Assembly: GCA_028823415.1 (NCBI GenBank)
Contig: JAPKBL010000021.1
Span: 1 to 59,171, forward strand
Length of the DNA: 59,171 nucleotides
DNA from: Mariniblastus sp.
GTDB taxonomy: Bacteria > Planctomycetota > Planctomycetia > Pirellulales > Pirellulaceae
Direction: 5' to 3'
Part shown: positions 46,062 through 54,677 of the stretch, piece after piece
Layout of the letters: each line of letters opens with the position of its first letter
Numbering within the stretch: the first letter of the stretch is position 1
The notes under the pieces: generated by a model
What the model was told of the DNA's origin: nothing
What the model saw: the letters and a program-made list of their open reading frames with translations, nothing else
Databases searched by the model: none
Made by a program: the position numbers and the translations under genes

Positions 46062-46652
46062 TTACTGATCAGCAATCTGACGCATTACTTCTAAAGGTAA
46101 CGCGATAGAAAGAACCGTCACTTTCTTCTCTGTTTCCGAAGTCGCCTCGTTTTCTTCAGTTTCTGGAGGTGGCCCACCCGCGCTAGCGCCGCCGATGGAC
46201 GGCGGCAGATCTCGGCGTAATTTCTGCAACCTTGTCGTTAGGATTTGAATGTTGCTGGTTAACTCTTCTGAAGTCATTTTAGCGATCGCATCGTAAGTAA
46301 ACTCAACTTCATCAGTCGTCTTACTTTGTAGTTCGATCATTTCCTTCGACGGTTCAGCGTCACTAAAGATACCCTTAAGGATCTCGACTCCAGTTTCTTC
46401 CGTTTCTTTCGTTTCGTCTGGTGCGTTGGGGTTATTGGCAGTTTCCTTGACAAATTCGGGGTTCCCTTTAGGGATCTGAGAATCCAAATATATTGGTAAG
46501 AGTAATGCTGCGCCAGCAAGCACCGCGAAGACTGCGAAAATTACGCCAAATCGGCGTACCGATCCAGACCTTGCATTGGCCCGCCTGGAGGGTAGCTTAA
46601 CGTAGGTCTCCAAAGTTTGTTGGCTTGTCGGATTTTGTTTTAGGTTGCTCAT
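46062..46652 (-). CDS. Single-pass membrane protein, unknown function
   Basis: 196 aa. A basic N-terminus (RRANARSGSVRR) leads to a TM helix at about residues 34-53 (FGVIFAVFAVLAGAALLLPIYL), so the N-terminus is in the cytosol and the rest outside. The exported part is acidic (many Glu, Asp and Thr), with a probable helix around KMTSEELTSNIQILTTRLQKLRRDL broken by a Gly/Pro-rich stretch, then a charged tail ending LPLEVMRQIADQ. No family is recognised. It lies alone, with large gaps on both sides. ATG 46652 has no obvious ribosome site. Confidence 0.7.
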   Translation of the reverse strand: MSNLKQNPTSQQTLETYVKLPSRRANARSGSVRRFGVIFAVFAVLAGAALLLPIYLDSQIPKGNPEFVKETANNPNAPDETKETEETGVEILKGIFSDAEPSKEMIELQSKTTDEVEFTYDAIAKMTSEELTSNIQILTTRLQKLRRDLPPSIGGASAGGPPPETEENEATSETEKKVTVLSIALPLEVMRQIADQ

Positions 46653-47266
46653 TGGAGGACCAATATATCAGGAGAAATTTGAACGGATGGTTGACGATTT
46701 TGTGGCGCCACTGCTCAGCTTTTGAGCGAGGTGTGATTTTGATTGTAGCTTAATTTGGGTGAGGTAGAAATCCAATAGGCGGGAGGCCCTAGTCTGGTAT
46801 AAATTGATTCTCCCGTTGCGGAATTAGTAAAATATACGGGTCGAATCGTAGCTTTGGCTCTCTGTGAATTTTGAGACAGTGTCGATGCGAAGCTCTTCGG
46901 ATTTAGGGTTGCCCTAGGTGCTTTCTCGTGGCGGCAGGGCAATTTACCCAGATCCAGAAGATTCAGAGGGGAGTTAATTTGATGGGATTTTTCGGTTCCA
47001 GTTTGAATTCTTCCCTACTCCATGTTTTGTTAATTGTTAGCACTTTGTTCTTGTGGATTCTGATTTAAGTAAAGCGATTGTTTTTTAATAACGGGTTCTA
47101 ATAACTGGTTTTAATAACTGGTTTACGTTGATCGATGTCGCAGTATAGCGGATGGCTGGAGATTGACGCACGATAAACAGACTGACGAAAACTCCAAGCG
47201 ACTAGAACCGCCCGATTTCCCGCGATTAGAGGGCGTCGATGGGCGGTGCAAATAGAAAGGCCAAAG
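46653..47266. other. Intergenic region with a tandem repeat
   Basis: 614 bases. It holds a three-copy 13-bp repeat at 47086-47124. A 75-codon minus ORF at 46715-46942 has no recognisable features. Otherwise nothing is seen. Confidence 0.5.
47086..47124. repeat. 13-bp tandem repeat, three copies
   Basis: TAATAACTGGTTT occurs at 47099-47111 and 47112-47124, preceded by a two-base variant (TAATAACGGGTTC) at 47086-47098. It lies downstream of the tRNA on that gene's strand. Confidence 0.9.
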
Positions 47267-47340
47267 TACCCCCTAAGGGAGTCGAACCCCTGTTTCCGGA
47301 TCGAAAAATCCGACGTCCTAGGCCACTAGACGAAGGGGGC
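47267..47340 (-). tRNA. tRNA-Glu (UUC) with an apparent 8-nt anticodon loop
   Basis: Read on the minus strand, the cloverleaf is clear: acceptor GCCCCCT / AGGGGGT (one G-U at 1-72), D arm GTCT-GGAC as in bacterial tRNA-Glu, T arm AGGGG-TTCGACT-CCCTT and discriminator A; CCA is not encoded. The anticodon stem TCGGA / TCCGG (one U-G) encloses TTTTTCGA, eight bases rather than seven. TTTTCGA would give a normal UUC loop, so there is one extra T, and the gene is 74 instead of 73 bases to the discriminator. It could fold as a six-base loop with an added U-A pair. It may be a functional tRNA-Glu, a decayed copy, or carry a homopolymer error. Confidence 0.85.
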
Positions 47341-47776
47341 TTGGTATAGCCGAAATAACAATTTGATCCTCAGTTTACTCCGTGGGTTTTAAAACGGTCA
47401 AGGCGACCATCCAAATTCAGTTGCAGTAAAATGAAGGGTTGGAGGGTCAATATTTCGTCTTGCCCGTTGATCGTTTACCAAGGTGGCGATACCTGTTCAG
47501 CGAGCATTCGACTTAGGCTAATGGCCCCCGATTGAGTGAATTAACGCCCGGTTGGTATCGGCGATTCTTTCGTACGCCTTTTCTCACTGTTTTGAGTGGC
47601 GGAGCCATACGGGGAAATGGTAAGGGTTCTCCATTGGATTGGACTGTATTTTTAAGGTTTCCCCGCCTACGACGTGGCGAATAATACGAGAACAGAATAA
47701 ACTGGAGGTCGTCTTCAATAACGATAGATCGATTGCCTGCGTCTCTTATCATTCTCCACAATTGGCTGACAAATTC
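47341..47776. other. Divergent region between tRNA-Glu and leuA
   Basis: 436 bases. It contains the tRNA promoter candidate. I saw no T-box or attenuator-like leader for leuA. The leuA frame is open back to 47639 but that part is unlike LeuA. Confidence 0.5.
47372..47401 (-). promoter_or_regulatory. Likely sigma-70 promoter of tRNA-Glu
   Basis: On the minus strand TTGACC and TAAACT are 18 bases apart, and the tRNA starts about 31 bases after the -10 box. Confidence 0.45.
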
Positions 47777-49315
47777 ATGAGCGTTACCAAAGAAATCACT
47801 ATTTTTGATACCACCCTTCGCGACGGCGAGCAATCCCCTGGCGCGAGTATGAATTTACAGGAAAAATTGGAAATAGCGCAAGCGCTGATTGATCTTGGGG
47901 TGAACGTTATCGAAGCGGGGTTCCCGATCGCCTCCCCCGGTGATTTTGAAGCCGTTCAACAAATCGCTTCTAACTTTCGCGGAGCGCAGATTTGTGGACT
48001 CGCGAGATCCAATGATAAAGACATTGATCGAGCCTGGGAGGCGTTGAAGCAGTCGCAAGATCCAAGGATTCATGTATTCCTCGCGACGAGTGCGATCCAC
48101 CGCGAGTTTAAATTAAAGATGACGCCGGACGAAATAATCGCGCGTGCGGTAGCGGGGGTTGAGCGGGCGAAAAGCTATTGCGATAACATTGAATTTTCTC
48201 CGGAAGATGCCGCGCGTACGGAACCGGATTTTTTGTGCCAGGTTGTTGAAGCGGTGATTGATGCCGGCGCTACGACGGTAAACATTCCTGACACGGTTGG
48301 ATACGCGACCCCAGAACAGATGGGACGTGTGATTAAGAATTTAGTGAACCGAGTTCCTAATATTGATAAATCGGTCATCAGCGTTCATTGCCACAACGAC
48401 CTGGGGCTCGCGGTGGCAAACAGTCTGGCGGCGGTGCAAAATGGCGCTGGACAAATTGAGTGCACGATCAACGGAATTGGCGAGCGTGCTGGTAATTGCT
48501 CGCTCGAAGAAGTCGTGATGGCGATGCGTACGAGAAGTGATGTTTATGACTATGAGACCTCGATCAATTCCAAACGATTGGTGCCCACGAGTCGACTTGT
48601 CTCTTCGATTACCGGATTAGAGGTGCAGCGGAATAAGGCGGTGGTGGGCCGAAATGCGTTCGCCCATGAAGCCGGCATTCATCAAGACGGGATGCTTAAA
48701 GAGCGGACGACTTACGAAATCATGCGTCCCGAAGATGTTGGTTTTGCAAACACTGATTTGGTGCTCGGTAAACACAGTGGGCGGGCGGCGCTGGCAGATC
48801 GTGCAAAGCAGCTTGGGTTCACCTTAACCGGTGAACAGCTACAGAGTGTTTTCGAGGATTTTAAAAAGCTTGCCGATCGGAAAAAAGAAATTTTTGACGG
48901 TGACATTGCAGCTTTGATAGAGCACGAGATCCTTGGGATTTCGGAGGAGGAGTGGTCTTTGGTTTCTTTCAAAGTTGACTTGAATTATCAGATGCCTCCA
49001 AAAATCGTTCTCACACTTGAGAAGGCTGGGCAGGAGACCACGGTCGAGCAATCGGAGGGATCGGGCCCGGTCGATGCGGCTTTTTTGGCCGTGAAACAGA
49101 TCACTGGCGTGGAGATGAGTTGCAAAGAGTTTCATGTGCGCAGCACGTCGCTCGGTTATGACGCCCCCGGCGAAATCACACTCGAAGCAGAGCATGCGGG
49201 ACAAATTTATCGCGGGCGTGCGATTTCCACCGATTGTGTCGAAGCATCGATTAAGGCGGTACTTAACGCGGCCAACCGAATTTTGGCGGCTAACCGAAAA
49301 TCAGCAAACGCTTAA
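47777..49315 (+). CDS. leuA: 2-isopropylmalate synthase
   Basis: 512 aa. Condenses acetyl-CoA with 2-ketoisovalerate, the first step of leucine synthesis. ATG 47777 gives [25 protein letters not shown], the normal LeuA type 1 start with the metal-binding RDGEQ. Further motifs: [67 protein letters not shown] (split here by residues outside the cited text), and [18 protein letters not shown]. The C-terminal regulatory domain (from about 385) is present, so leucine feedback is expected. An upstream TTG at 47639 would add unrelated residues. No other leu gene is adjacent. Confidence 0.96.
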   Translation: MSVTKEITIFDTTLRDGEQSPGASMNLQEKLEIAQALIDLGVNVIEAGFPIASPGDFEAVQQIASNFRGAQICGLARSNDKDIDRAWEALKQSQDPRIHVFLATSAIHREFKLKMTPDEIIARAVAGVERAKSYCDNIEFSPEDAARTEPDFLCQVVEAVIDAGATTVNIPDTVGYATPEQMGRVIKNLVNRVPNIDKSVISVHCHNDLGLAVANSLAAVQNGAGQIECTINGIGERAGNCSLEEVVMAMRTRSDVYDYETSINSKRLVPTSRLVSSITGLEVQRNKAVVGRNAFAHEAGIHQDGMLKERTTYEIMRPEDVGFANTDLVLGKHSGRAALADRAKQLGFTLTGEQLQSVFEDFKKLADRKKEIFDGDIAALIEHEILGISEEEWSLVSFKVDLNYQMPPKIVLTLEKAGQETTVEQSEGSGPVDAAFLAVKQITGVEMSCKEFHVRSTSLGYDAPGEITLEAEHAGQIYRGRAISTDCVEASIKAVLNAANRILAANRKSANA

Positions 49316-49340
49316 GAGTATTTGAGCTGCATGAAAATAT

Positions 49341-49364
49341 GGATGCCGAGTTCTTTCGACATCC
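49341..49364 (+). terminator. Hairpin after leuA
   Basis: GGATGCCGA and TCGACATCC pair with one mismatch around a six-base loop, 25 bases after the stop. The T tract is missing, so this is a weak terminator candidate. Confidence 0.35.
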
Positions 49365-49436
49365 ATCAATTGCCCGAGGCCAGTATGCGGAACTGGAGGG
49401 TAGCCTGAATAGCTCAATTGGTTTTTTTAGTTAGTC

Positions 49437-50771
49437 TTATCGGAATAACTGGGAAAGACCGAATGTGAAGAACACATTGCTGGCGAAGTTAATCACTTCC
49501 TCTTGTGGCTTGTACCTCAGTAACAATTGGTCGCCGGGTTTTACCAATATTCTTTGTCTGGGATCGTTGATCGTATCGTTCAGATCAATGCGGATGGCAA
49601 GCTGGCGTTTCCCAGGAACCTGCCTAAGGACGATCAATTCGGTTGGCGGTACATTTTGAGCGGCGCCACCGAGTGCACCGGATCGTTCGGTTGTTGCGAT
49701 GCCCGTACCGGCAATTGAAATCGCGGCTAAGACATCGAGATCATAATCTCGCGGAATCGGAAATTCACCGCCACCGAGCAAACCGCCAGTGTAGTAAACG
49801 TCGGTCTCACGGGTATCGACATAAATGATATCGCCATCGCCCAAAATGATGTCTTCGGTATTAAACGTAGGAACCTGTCCAGGCTTGAGTCGCAGGGGAA
49901 TCTTGATTGAGTTTGATTCGTCTGAGATTTTTGGCATCGTTCCATAAGGGAATTCTGAGGGACTACGAGTTCGATAGAACTCGCTCATTTGTTCGTCCCG
50001 TTGAGAAGTATCAATTCGATTGCCTCGTAGGATTCTGACCTCTGCTTTGGCGTTAACCCCTGGTAAGCCACCCGTTTGGGATAAGGCATTCAGAACATCG
50101 TTTTTGTATGCTGGAAGCTGGAGAACGAAGCCTCTTCCTGATTGATCCGATCGGTCGGTTACGCCAAATCTTTGGCCTTGACCTTGGTTTTGAGCGCCCC
50201 GCTGAGATGCTGAGTTATCTTGGCGTACCACAAAGACCCGATAAGTTCGCTCACGCATCAGGGTAACGATGATGCGACCGCCTTCTTTGAGTTGAGGCTC
50301 ATCTCCCTCGGTGTAAGCTCGCTTAATTAAAGCTTCGGCTTGTTGAATCGTGAGGCCGCGAACAGGAATAGGATCCACGGAAGGGAGTGAAAGGGTTCCA
50401 TCTTCTCGGACGGGGACAGGATATCCGATGGCGGGTGGCAGATCACTGTCGGGTCCTGGCAATTGCACCGGCGGTGCGTCATCTGTATTTCCCAGGACGC
50501 CTTCGATGAAGATTCCCAAAACGTCGTCAGCATCCAAAGTATAAAATTTAGGTTTGATTTGCCGAAGTCGAGCTACGTCGATCGGAATTTTATCGGCTTG
50601 GGGTTCAGCAAGGAACTGAACAGGCACTCGATTCGCCGGAATCGTATCGATTGGTGAGAACAACGCGGTACAACCAGTGAGCGACGAACTTGCCAAAACC
50701 GTAAAAAGAATGATTATCCGGTTGGACATGGCTCGATAACTTGATTTCTTTGAGTGGGGGTTAATAACCAT
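49437..50771 (-). CDS. Wza-like polysaccharide export lipoprotein
   Basis: 444 aa. A lipoprotein signal ends with the lipobox SLTGC. The poly-export domain begins near KFYTLDADDVLGIFIEGVLG and continues IGYPVPVREDGTLSLPSVDPIPVRGLTIQQAEALI; SLBB-like segments follow (VLNALSQTGGLPGVNAKAEVRILRG and DVLAAISIAGTG), and the end has ILVKPGDQLLLRYKP. Role: outer-membrane channel for capsule or EPS. ATG 50771 has a GGGAG site about 9 bases upstream; ATG 50729, nearer the hydrophobic core, is the alternative. It follows the lipoprotein gene by about 110 bases. No Wzc-type kinase or glycosyltransferase cluster is in the window. Confidence 0.9.
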   Translation of the reverse strand: MVINPHSKKSSYRAMSNRIIILFTVLASSSLTGCTALFSPIDTIPANRVPVQFLAEPQADKIPIDVARLRQIKPKFYTLDADDVLGIFIEGVLGNTDDAPPVQLPGPDSDLPPAIGYPVPVREDGTLSLPSVDPIPVRGLTIQQAEALIKRAYTEGDEPQLKEGGRIIVTLMRERTYRVFVVRQDNSASQRGAQNQGQGQRFGVTDRSDQSGRGFVLQLPAYKNDVLNALSQTGGLPGVNAKAEVRILRGNRIDTSQRDEQMSEFYRTRSPSEFPYGTMPKISDESNSIKIPLRLKPGQVPTFNTEDIILGDGDIIYVDTRETDVYYTGGLLGGGEFPIPRDYDLDVLAAISIAGTGIATTERSGALGGAAQNVPPTELIVLRQVPGKRQLAIRIDLNDTINDPRQRILVKPGDQLLLRYKPQEEVINFASNVFFTFGLSQLFR

Positions 50772-50882
50772 CAACTCGTGCTCCCTTAATTGTGGTAGGG
50801 CGATCCCACCACGTCGTAATAAGTTTGGATATTTCGGTAAGACAGTGCGGCTGCAATGCCTCTGACTTTTCTCAATTATGGT

Positions 50883-51593
50883 TTACTTGGAGGTTGGCAA
50901 AACAACCGGTTTAGCCGAGGTGCTGAAATCGGTTGAAGTTTTGTACAGAGGGTACTCAACCTGAGTTCCAATGTCGGTTGCTTGGTTGCCGCTTGAATTG
51001 GCTGCAGAGGTACTTGTTACGGCCCTAACATCAGCAGGAAGACTGCTTGGCGGCATTGTTCCCATCAAGTCTCTTGAATTTACTGGTAGTGCCTGAATTG
51101 CATCCTTGGAGACGACTTGAACGTCCACTGGGAGAATCGGGTCGGTGTTAGATTGGTCGATGGCTGAGTTGATCATGCGAGATATCAACACATCGTGATA
51201 AGTTCCAGATTTGTCTTTTTTCGCAGCAGCGACACCAGCCGGATATCCTTCAAACCAACTGTTGACACACTTCGCCCCATCGGCGGATTGATATTCTGGT
51301 GCGCGGTATTCTTCCGGAGGAAGAGCTGGAACGTAGCCGTCACCGCCGTTGCACATGTCGGTGTAACCAGCACAAAAACCGTTTTCAAAATGGTTGGCGT
51401 AGGCACGTTTGCAGTCTCCATACCGTAAATTAAAGGCACGTTTAGACCAGACCGTATCCCGGTAGGTCAACATCGACGCCTCCTTGATACCGAGCTTGCA
51501 TCCCGTAAACGAGGCCGTCATCAGAATTGCAACGCAAATGATTAAAAACGAATAACCGTGTCTCGATATGACAAATGTTGGTTGGTTCTTCAC
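50883..51593 (-). CDS. Lipoprotein, unknown function, upstream of the wza-like gene
   Basis: 236 aa with a GTG start at 51593. The signal (about 14-31, YSFLIICVAILMTASFTGC) ends in a lipobox with lipidated Cys32. The mature part has the pattern KRAFNLRYGDCKRAYANHFENGFCAGYTDMCNGGDGYVPALPPEEYRAPEY in pieces around four or more cysteines (DCKRAY, GFCAGY, DMCNGG, AKCVNSWF), and then a polar Ser/Thr-rich tail. It is a family often seen in planctomycetes but has no named role that I know. Same strand and close spacing suggest an operon with the export gene and a role in envelope polysaccharide. Confidence 0.8.
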   Translation of the reverse strand: MKNQPTFVISRHGYSFLIICVAILMTASFTGCKLGIKEASMLTYRDTVWSKRAFNLRYGDCKRAYANHFENGFCAGYTDMCNGGDGYVPALPPEEYRAPEYQSADGAKCVNSWFEGYPAGVAAAKKDKSGTYHDVLISRMINSAIDQSNTDPILPVDVQVVSKDAIQALPVNSRDLMGTMPPSSLPADVRAVTSTSAANSSGNQATDIGTQVEYPLYKTSTDFSTSAKPVVLPTSK

Positions 51594-51998
51594 GACAACT
51601 TTCTCTGAAATTGACTTTACTCATCAATCGGGATCCCTCGAAAAGACCATTCTTCGAAGGGAATCAGACAGAGGGCGCGAGCCCATCGTCTAATCAAGTC
51701 ATCGCCAGTTAAGCTATGCCGAATTTAACGAAGATCACACTGATAGCGATTTTACCGAAAAAATCTGCCCTGCTTGTGAATCTGGGGGGGCTGTGGAGTT
51801 GGCGGATATCGAAATTGCTGCATTCTCTAAACTGCAAGCAATTGTGAGAGAGGGTAATTGAAATTTCAGGTCTCAGACTGAGGCGTGGTTATCAACTATC
51901 ATCCATTTGAATTGGAAATGGACAGGCCAGATTGACCAGCATTTTTTGTAGTTAACCGATAGGGCTTGCGCGAGAAGGAGACGCAGGATTTCCTAAAT
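51594..51998. other. Intergenic region, nothing certain
   Basis: 405 bases between two minus-strand genes. A stretch near 51680-51720 looks slightly tRNA-like (CCCATCGTCTAAT) but no cloverleaf closes. A run of seven G lies near 51785. No terminator was recognised. Confidence 0.45.
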
Positions 51999-52826
51999 TC
52001 AGGAGGCTACCACGCCGTTAACTAAATGAATCACTCGGTCTGCTTGCGAAGCAAGTTGACGGTCGTGCGTGACCATCACGACAGTCAGATTTTCATGCTT
52101 CCGAAGTGCGGTGAGCGTTTCCATTACTTCGGCACCGTTTTCTGAATCCAGGTTTCCCGTTGGCTCGTCGGCTAGCAGGATCGAAGGATCAGATATAAGC
52201 GAACGGGCAATGGCAGTACGTTGCATCTCACCACCAGAAAGTTGGCTTGGTTTATGGGTGAGGCGATGGCTAAGTCCAACCATTTCCAATAACTCGATTG
52301 CTCGTTTTCGGTAGCTTCTTTTATTCTTGAGGTAGCGAAAAAAGCCGTCTTGAACCATGCGTGGCACGAGAACGTTTTCTAAGGTCGTTAGCTCAGGGAG
52401 GAGGTGATAGAATTGAAATATGAGTCCAAATTCACGGTTGCGAAGATATTCCTGTTGGCGCGCTGGTAGGTTATCGATTCTTTGGTCGCGAAAATATATC
52501 TCTCCGCTATCGGGTGCATCCAATGTTCCCAGCAAATGCAACAACGTGCTTTTTCCGGAACCGCTCTGGCCAATGATTGCGGTGAAGCCTCCCTCAGCTA
52601 TTTCAAGATCCACTCCCTTGAGCACGGGAACTTGAACCGCCCCTTTTCCGTAGCTTTTAAAGAGTCCGTTGACGGACATTACCGAGGTATCAACGATCCG
52701 CAGCGGTGCGGCATCTCGTTTTTTCTTAGACGAACCTTGCCCCGGATGTAATTCTTTAGGGATTAAGTTATCCCCTTTAGATTCAGGATCGATTCTCAGG
52801 GGGTGGGTGGGAGCGACATCACTCAT
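51999..52826 (-). CDS. LolD-like ABC transporter ATP-binding protein
   Basis: 275 aa ATPase of the MacB/LolD branch. Walker A is IGQSGSGKSTLL near residue 90, Q-loop region GLIFQFYHLLPELTTLENV, signature LSGGEMQRTAIARSL, Walker B ILLADEPTGNLDSENG, H-loop VTHDRQLASQADR. The first 45 residues are a polar extension not usual in LolD. Its start overlaps the permease gene end by 8 bases, so the two are one unit. Expected role: energising lipoprotein release from the inner membrane or a related export step. Only one permease is present, so a LolCE-type homodimer (LolF-like) is likely. Confidence 0.9.
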   Translation of the reverse strand: MSDVAPTHPLRIDPESKGDNLIPKELHPGQGSSKKKRDAAPLRIVDTSVMSVNGLFKSYGKGAVQVPVLKGVDLEIAEGGFTAIIGQSGSGKSTLLHLLGTLDAPDSGEIYFRDQRIDNLPARQQEYLRNREFGLIFQFYHLLPELTTLENVLVPRMVQDGFFRYLKNKRSYRKRAIELLEMVGLSHRLTHKPSQLSGGEMQRTAIARSLISDPSILLADEPTGNLDSENGAEVMETLTALRKHENLTVVMVTHDRQLASQADRVIHLVNGVVAS

Positions 52827-54570
52827 ATCGAAGTGCCTCTACTGGGTGTAATCGGGCAGCGCGAAGTGCGGGAAGGACACTGGCAAGTACGGCAATCGCG
52901 ATCGCGCCGACTGCTACCCAAAATATGGTAACGGGATTTACAACCGTTGGTATTTCAGAAAAATAATAGATCGTCGGATCGAATACCTCTTGTCCGGTCA
53001 GCACGGCGACCGCATCTGCAATTTCGTTAATGTACTTAACAAACAGCAATCCAATGACGATTCCAACACCGGTACCGACGGTACCCAGTGACATCCCGTA
53101 GGCGAGGAAAATTGACATCACGCCTCGACTTGGCGCCCCCAAAGCCTTGAGAATTCCGATGTCTTTGGTTTTCTCGACAACGATCATGTAGAACGTTGCC
53201 AAGATTCCAAAACCGGCCACGGCAATGATAAGGAACAGTAAAATATTCAAGATGGTCAGTTCCATTTGGACCGCACTGAGCAAGGGTCGCTGGGTATCTT
53301 GCCAGGTTCGGATATCATAATCCGGGAAATAGTTGGGTGGAAATTGAGCGATGAGTTGATCGCGCACTGCGTTCAAGTCGGCGCCTTCTTTTAATTTGAT
53401 CTGGATAGTCGACACCGAGCCCTGTCCAGTCATTGGGTCAATCATTCCGCGTAATTGTTGGAGTTCGCTGAGTGGCAGGAATGCGAAACTGGAGTCGTAT
53501 TCGTGCATATTGGATGAATAGAAATCAACAACAGTACAGTTTTCAATGACCGGTTTCGGGCTTTCCCCAATGGTTGTCAACATAATATTCGCATCATCAC
53601 CGGGGCGAATAAGATAGACGTTCTCGAGTTCTCCGGAGGGGAGTTCCGCTTTGCGTTCCGAGATAGCCAAACCGAGAATGATTCCCGTTCGGTGATCCTT
53701 CATGGGGTCAAATAAATCTTCTGAGCGAATCTCGGGACGAAATTTTGCGTGAGGGTCGAATGGCGAGATTCGATGAACCGCGCCATTGGCGGTACCCTGT
53801 GGCTCTGTTTTTGTCGGGGCTTGGATACCGGCGGTCGTCGAAGCGGGAGTCTTGACGGCAGTCTCGTCGTTGGCGGGTTGTCCAACTGGAGGAATGTCGG
53901 GAAGCGTCGCAGGAAGGGGAGCAAATCGAGTCCCCTGCCCCTCCTGAGTGTTGACGGTTTGATGAGTGGCCTGCTCAACATGAGACGGTTCCGAGTCATA
54001 GAACGCGTTTGCCGCATTGTCATAGAGACTCTGGTATTCGCGGTTGTTTGCTTCGATGCGTTGCTGAATTTCGATACGGGTTCGACGGTATTTCCAACCG
54101 GCATCCCCTTTAAATTTCTCCTGATCGTAACCTTCTTCTTCGAGATCAAATGAAAACGACTGACGTTTGATTTCATTGGTTAGATAGGGCTCAAAATCAG
54201 TGACTTTTCCGAACGTTTCATCGTCGATTCCCAAGAGCATGATCTGCTGGGTCCATTGGCGTCCGCGCACATCGAAGGAAAGGAGGGCAGGTGTTCGGAC
54301 AACGCATGTCGCTTCTTGAATTTGGTCGCCGAGCGTTTGCTTGATGATTTCAACGTGACGTTCCGGATGCGGAATTTCGCTGAACATCTGGGTCGAAATT
54401 TCGACGTCCGAAAGAATCCCATGGAGTCGGTTTTTCATTTGGTCGACAAAACCGGCCATGACGCTGTTGACCACGATCAGCGTGGCCACGCCGAGAGTGA
54501 CGCTGACAATGGATGCCAACGCAATAAAGCGTGTTTTTAGATAACGCCACGACAAAAGCAACTTATACAT
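52819..54570 (-). CDS. LolC/LolE-type ABC permease
   Basis: 583 aa, longer than the about 400 of E. coli LolC. N-terminal TM in YLKTRFIALASIVSVTLGVATLIVVNSVMAGF, a periplasmic MacB-like core domain, and a C-terminal FtsX block of three TM segments (about 430-455, 475-510, 540-575) ending AVLASVLPALRAARLHPVEALRYE. The extra length is a Pro/Thr/Gln-rich insert around residues 205-270 in the periplasmic domain. It is 107 bases downstream of lysS and overlaps the ATPase gene. Role inferred: lipoprotein release or a related envelope export. Confidence 0.88.
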   Translation of the reverse strand: MYKLLLSWRYLKTRFIALASIVSVTLGVATLIVVNSVMAGFVDQMKNRLHGILSDVEISTQMFSEIPHPERHVEIIKQTLGDQIQEATCVVRTPALLSFDVRGRQWTQQIMLLGIDDETFGKVTDFEPYLTNEIKRQSFSFDLEEEGYDQEKFKGDAGWKYRRTRIEIQQRIEANNREYQSLYDNAANAFYDSEPSHVEQATHQTVNTQEGQGTRFAPLPATLPDIPPVGQPANDETAVKTPASTTAGIQAPTKTEPQGTANGAVHRISPFDPHAKFRPEIRSEDLFDPMKDHRTGIILGLAISERKAELPSGELENVYLIRPGDDANIMLTTIGESPKPVIENCTVVDFYSSNMHEYDSSFAFLPLSELQQLRGMIDPMTGQGSVSTIQIKLKEGADLNAVRDQLIAQFPPNYFPDYDIRTWQDTQRPLLSAVQMELTILNILLFLIIAVAGFGILATFYMIVVEKTKDIGILKALGAPSRGVMSIFLAYGMSLGTVGTGVGIVIGLLFVKYINEIADAVAVLTGQEVFDPTIYYFSEIPTVVNPVTIFWVAVGAIAIAVLASVLPALRAARLHPVEALRYE

Positions 54571-54677
54571 TCGCCAATCCTTTGGCCTTGTTAAAGCGAT
54601 TCTCGACCATTCCGTCGTCGATTATTCGCATTTTTATTGGGTCAGCTACCGTTTTAAAAAGACGGCTTCAAAACGCT

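Noticed and set aside
46715..46942. 75-codon minus-strand ORF between the TM protein gene and the tandem repeat
   Set aside because: Low-quality start and no features; probably noncoding.
51660..51725. tRNA-like text (CCCATCGTCTAAT and nearby)
   Set aside because: No closing acceptor stem and no T-loop GTTCGA pattern; a cloverleaf does not form.
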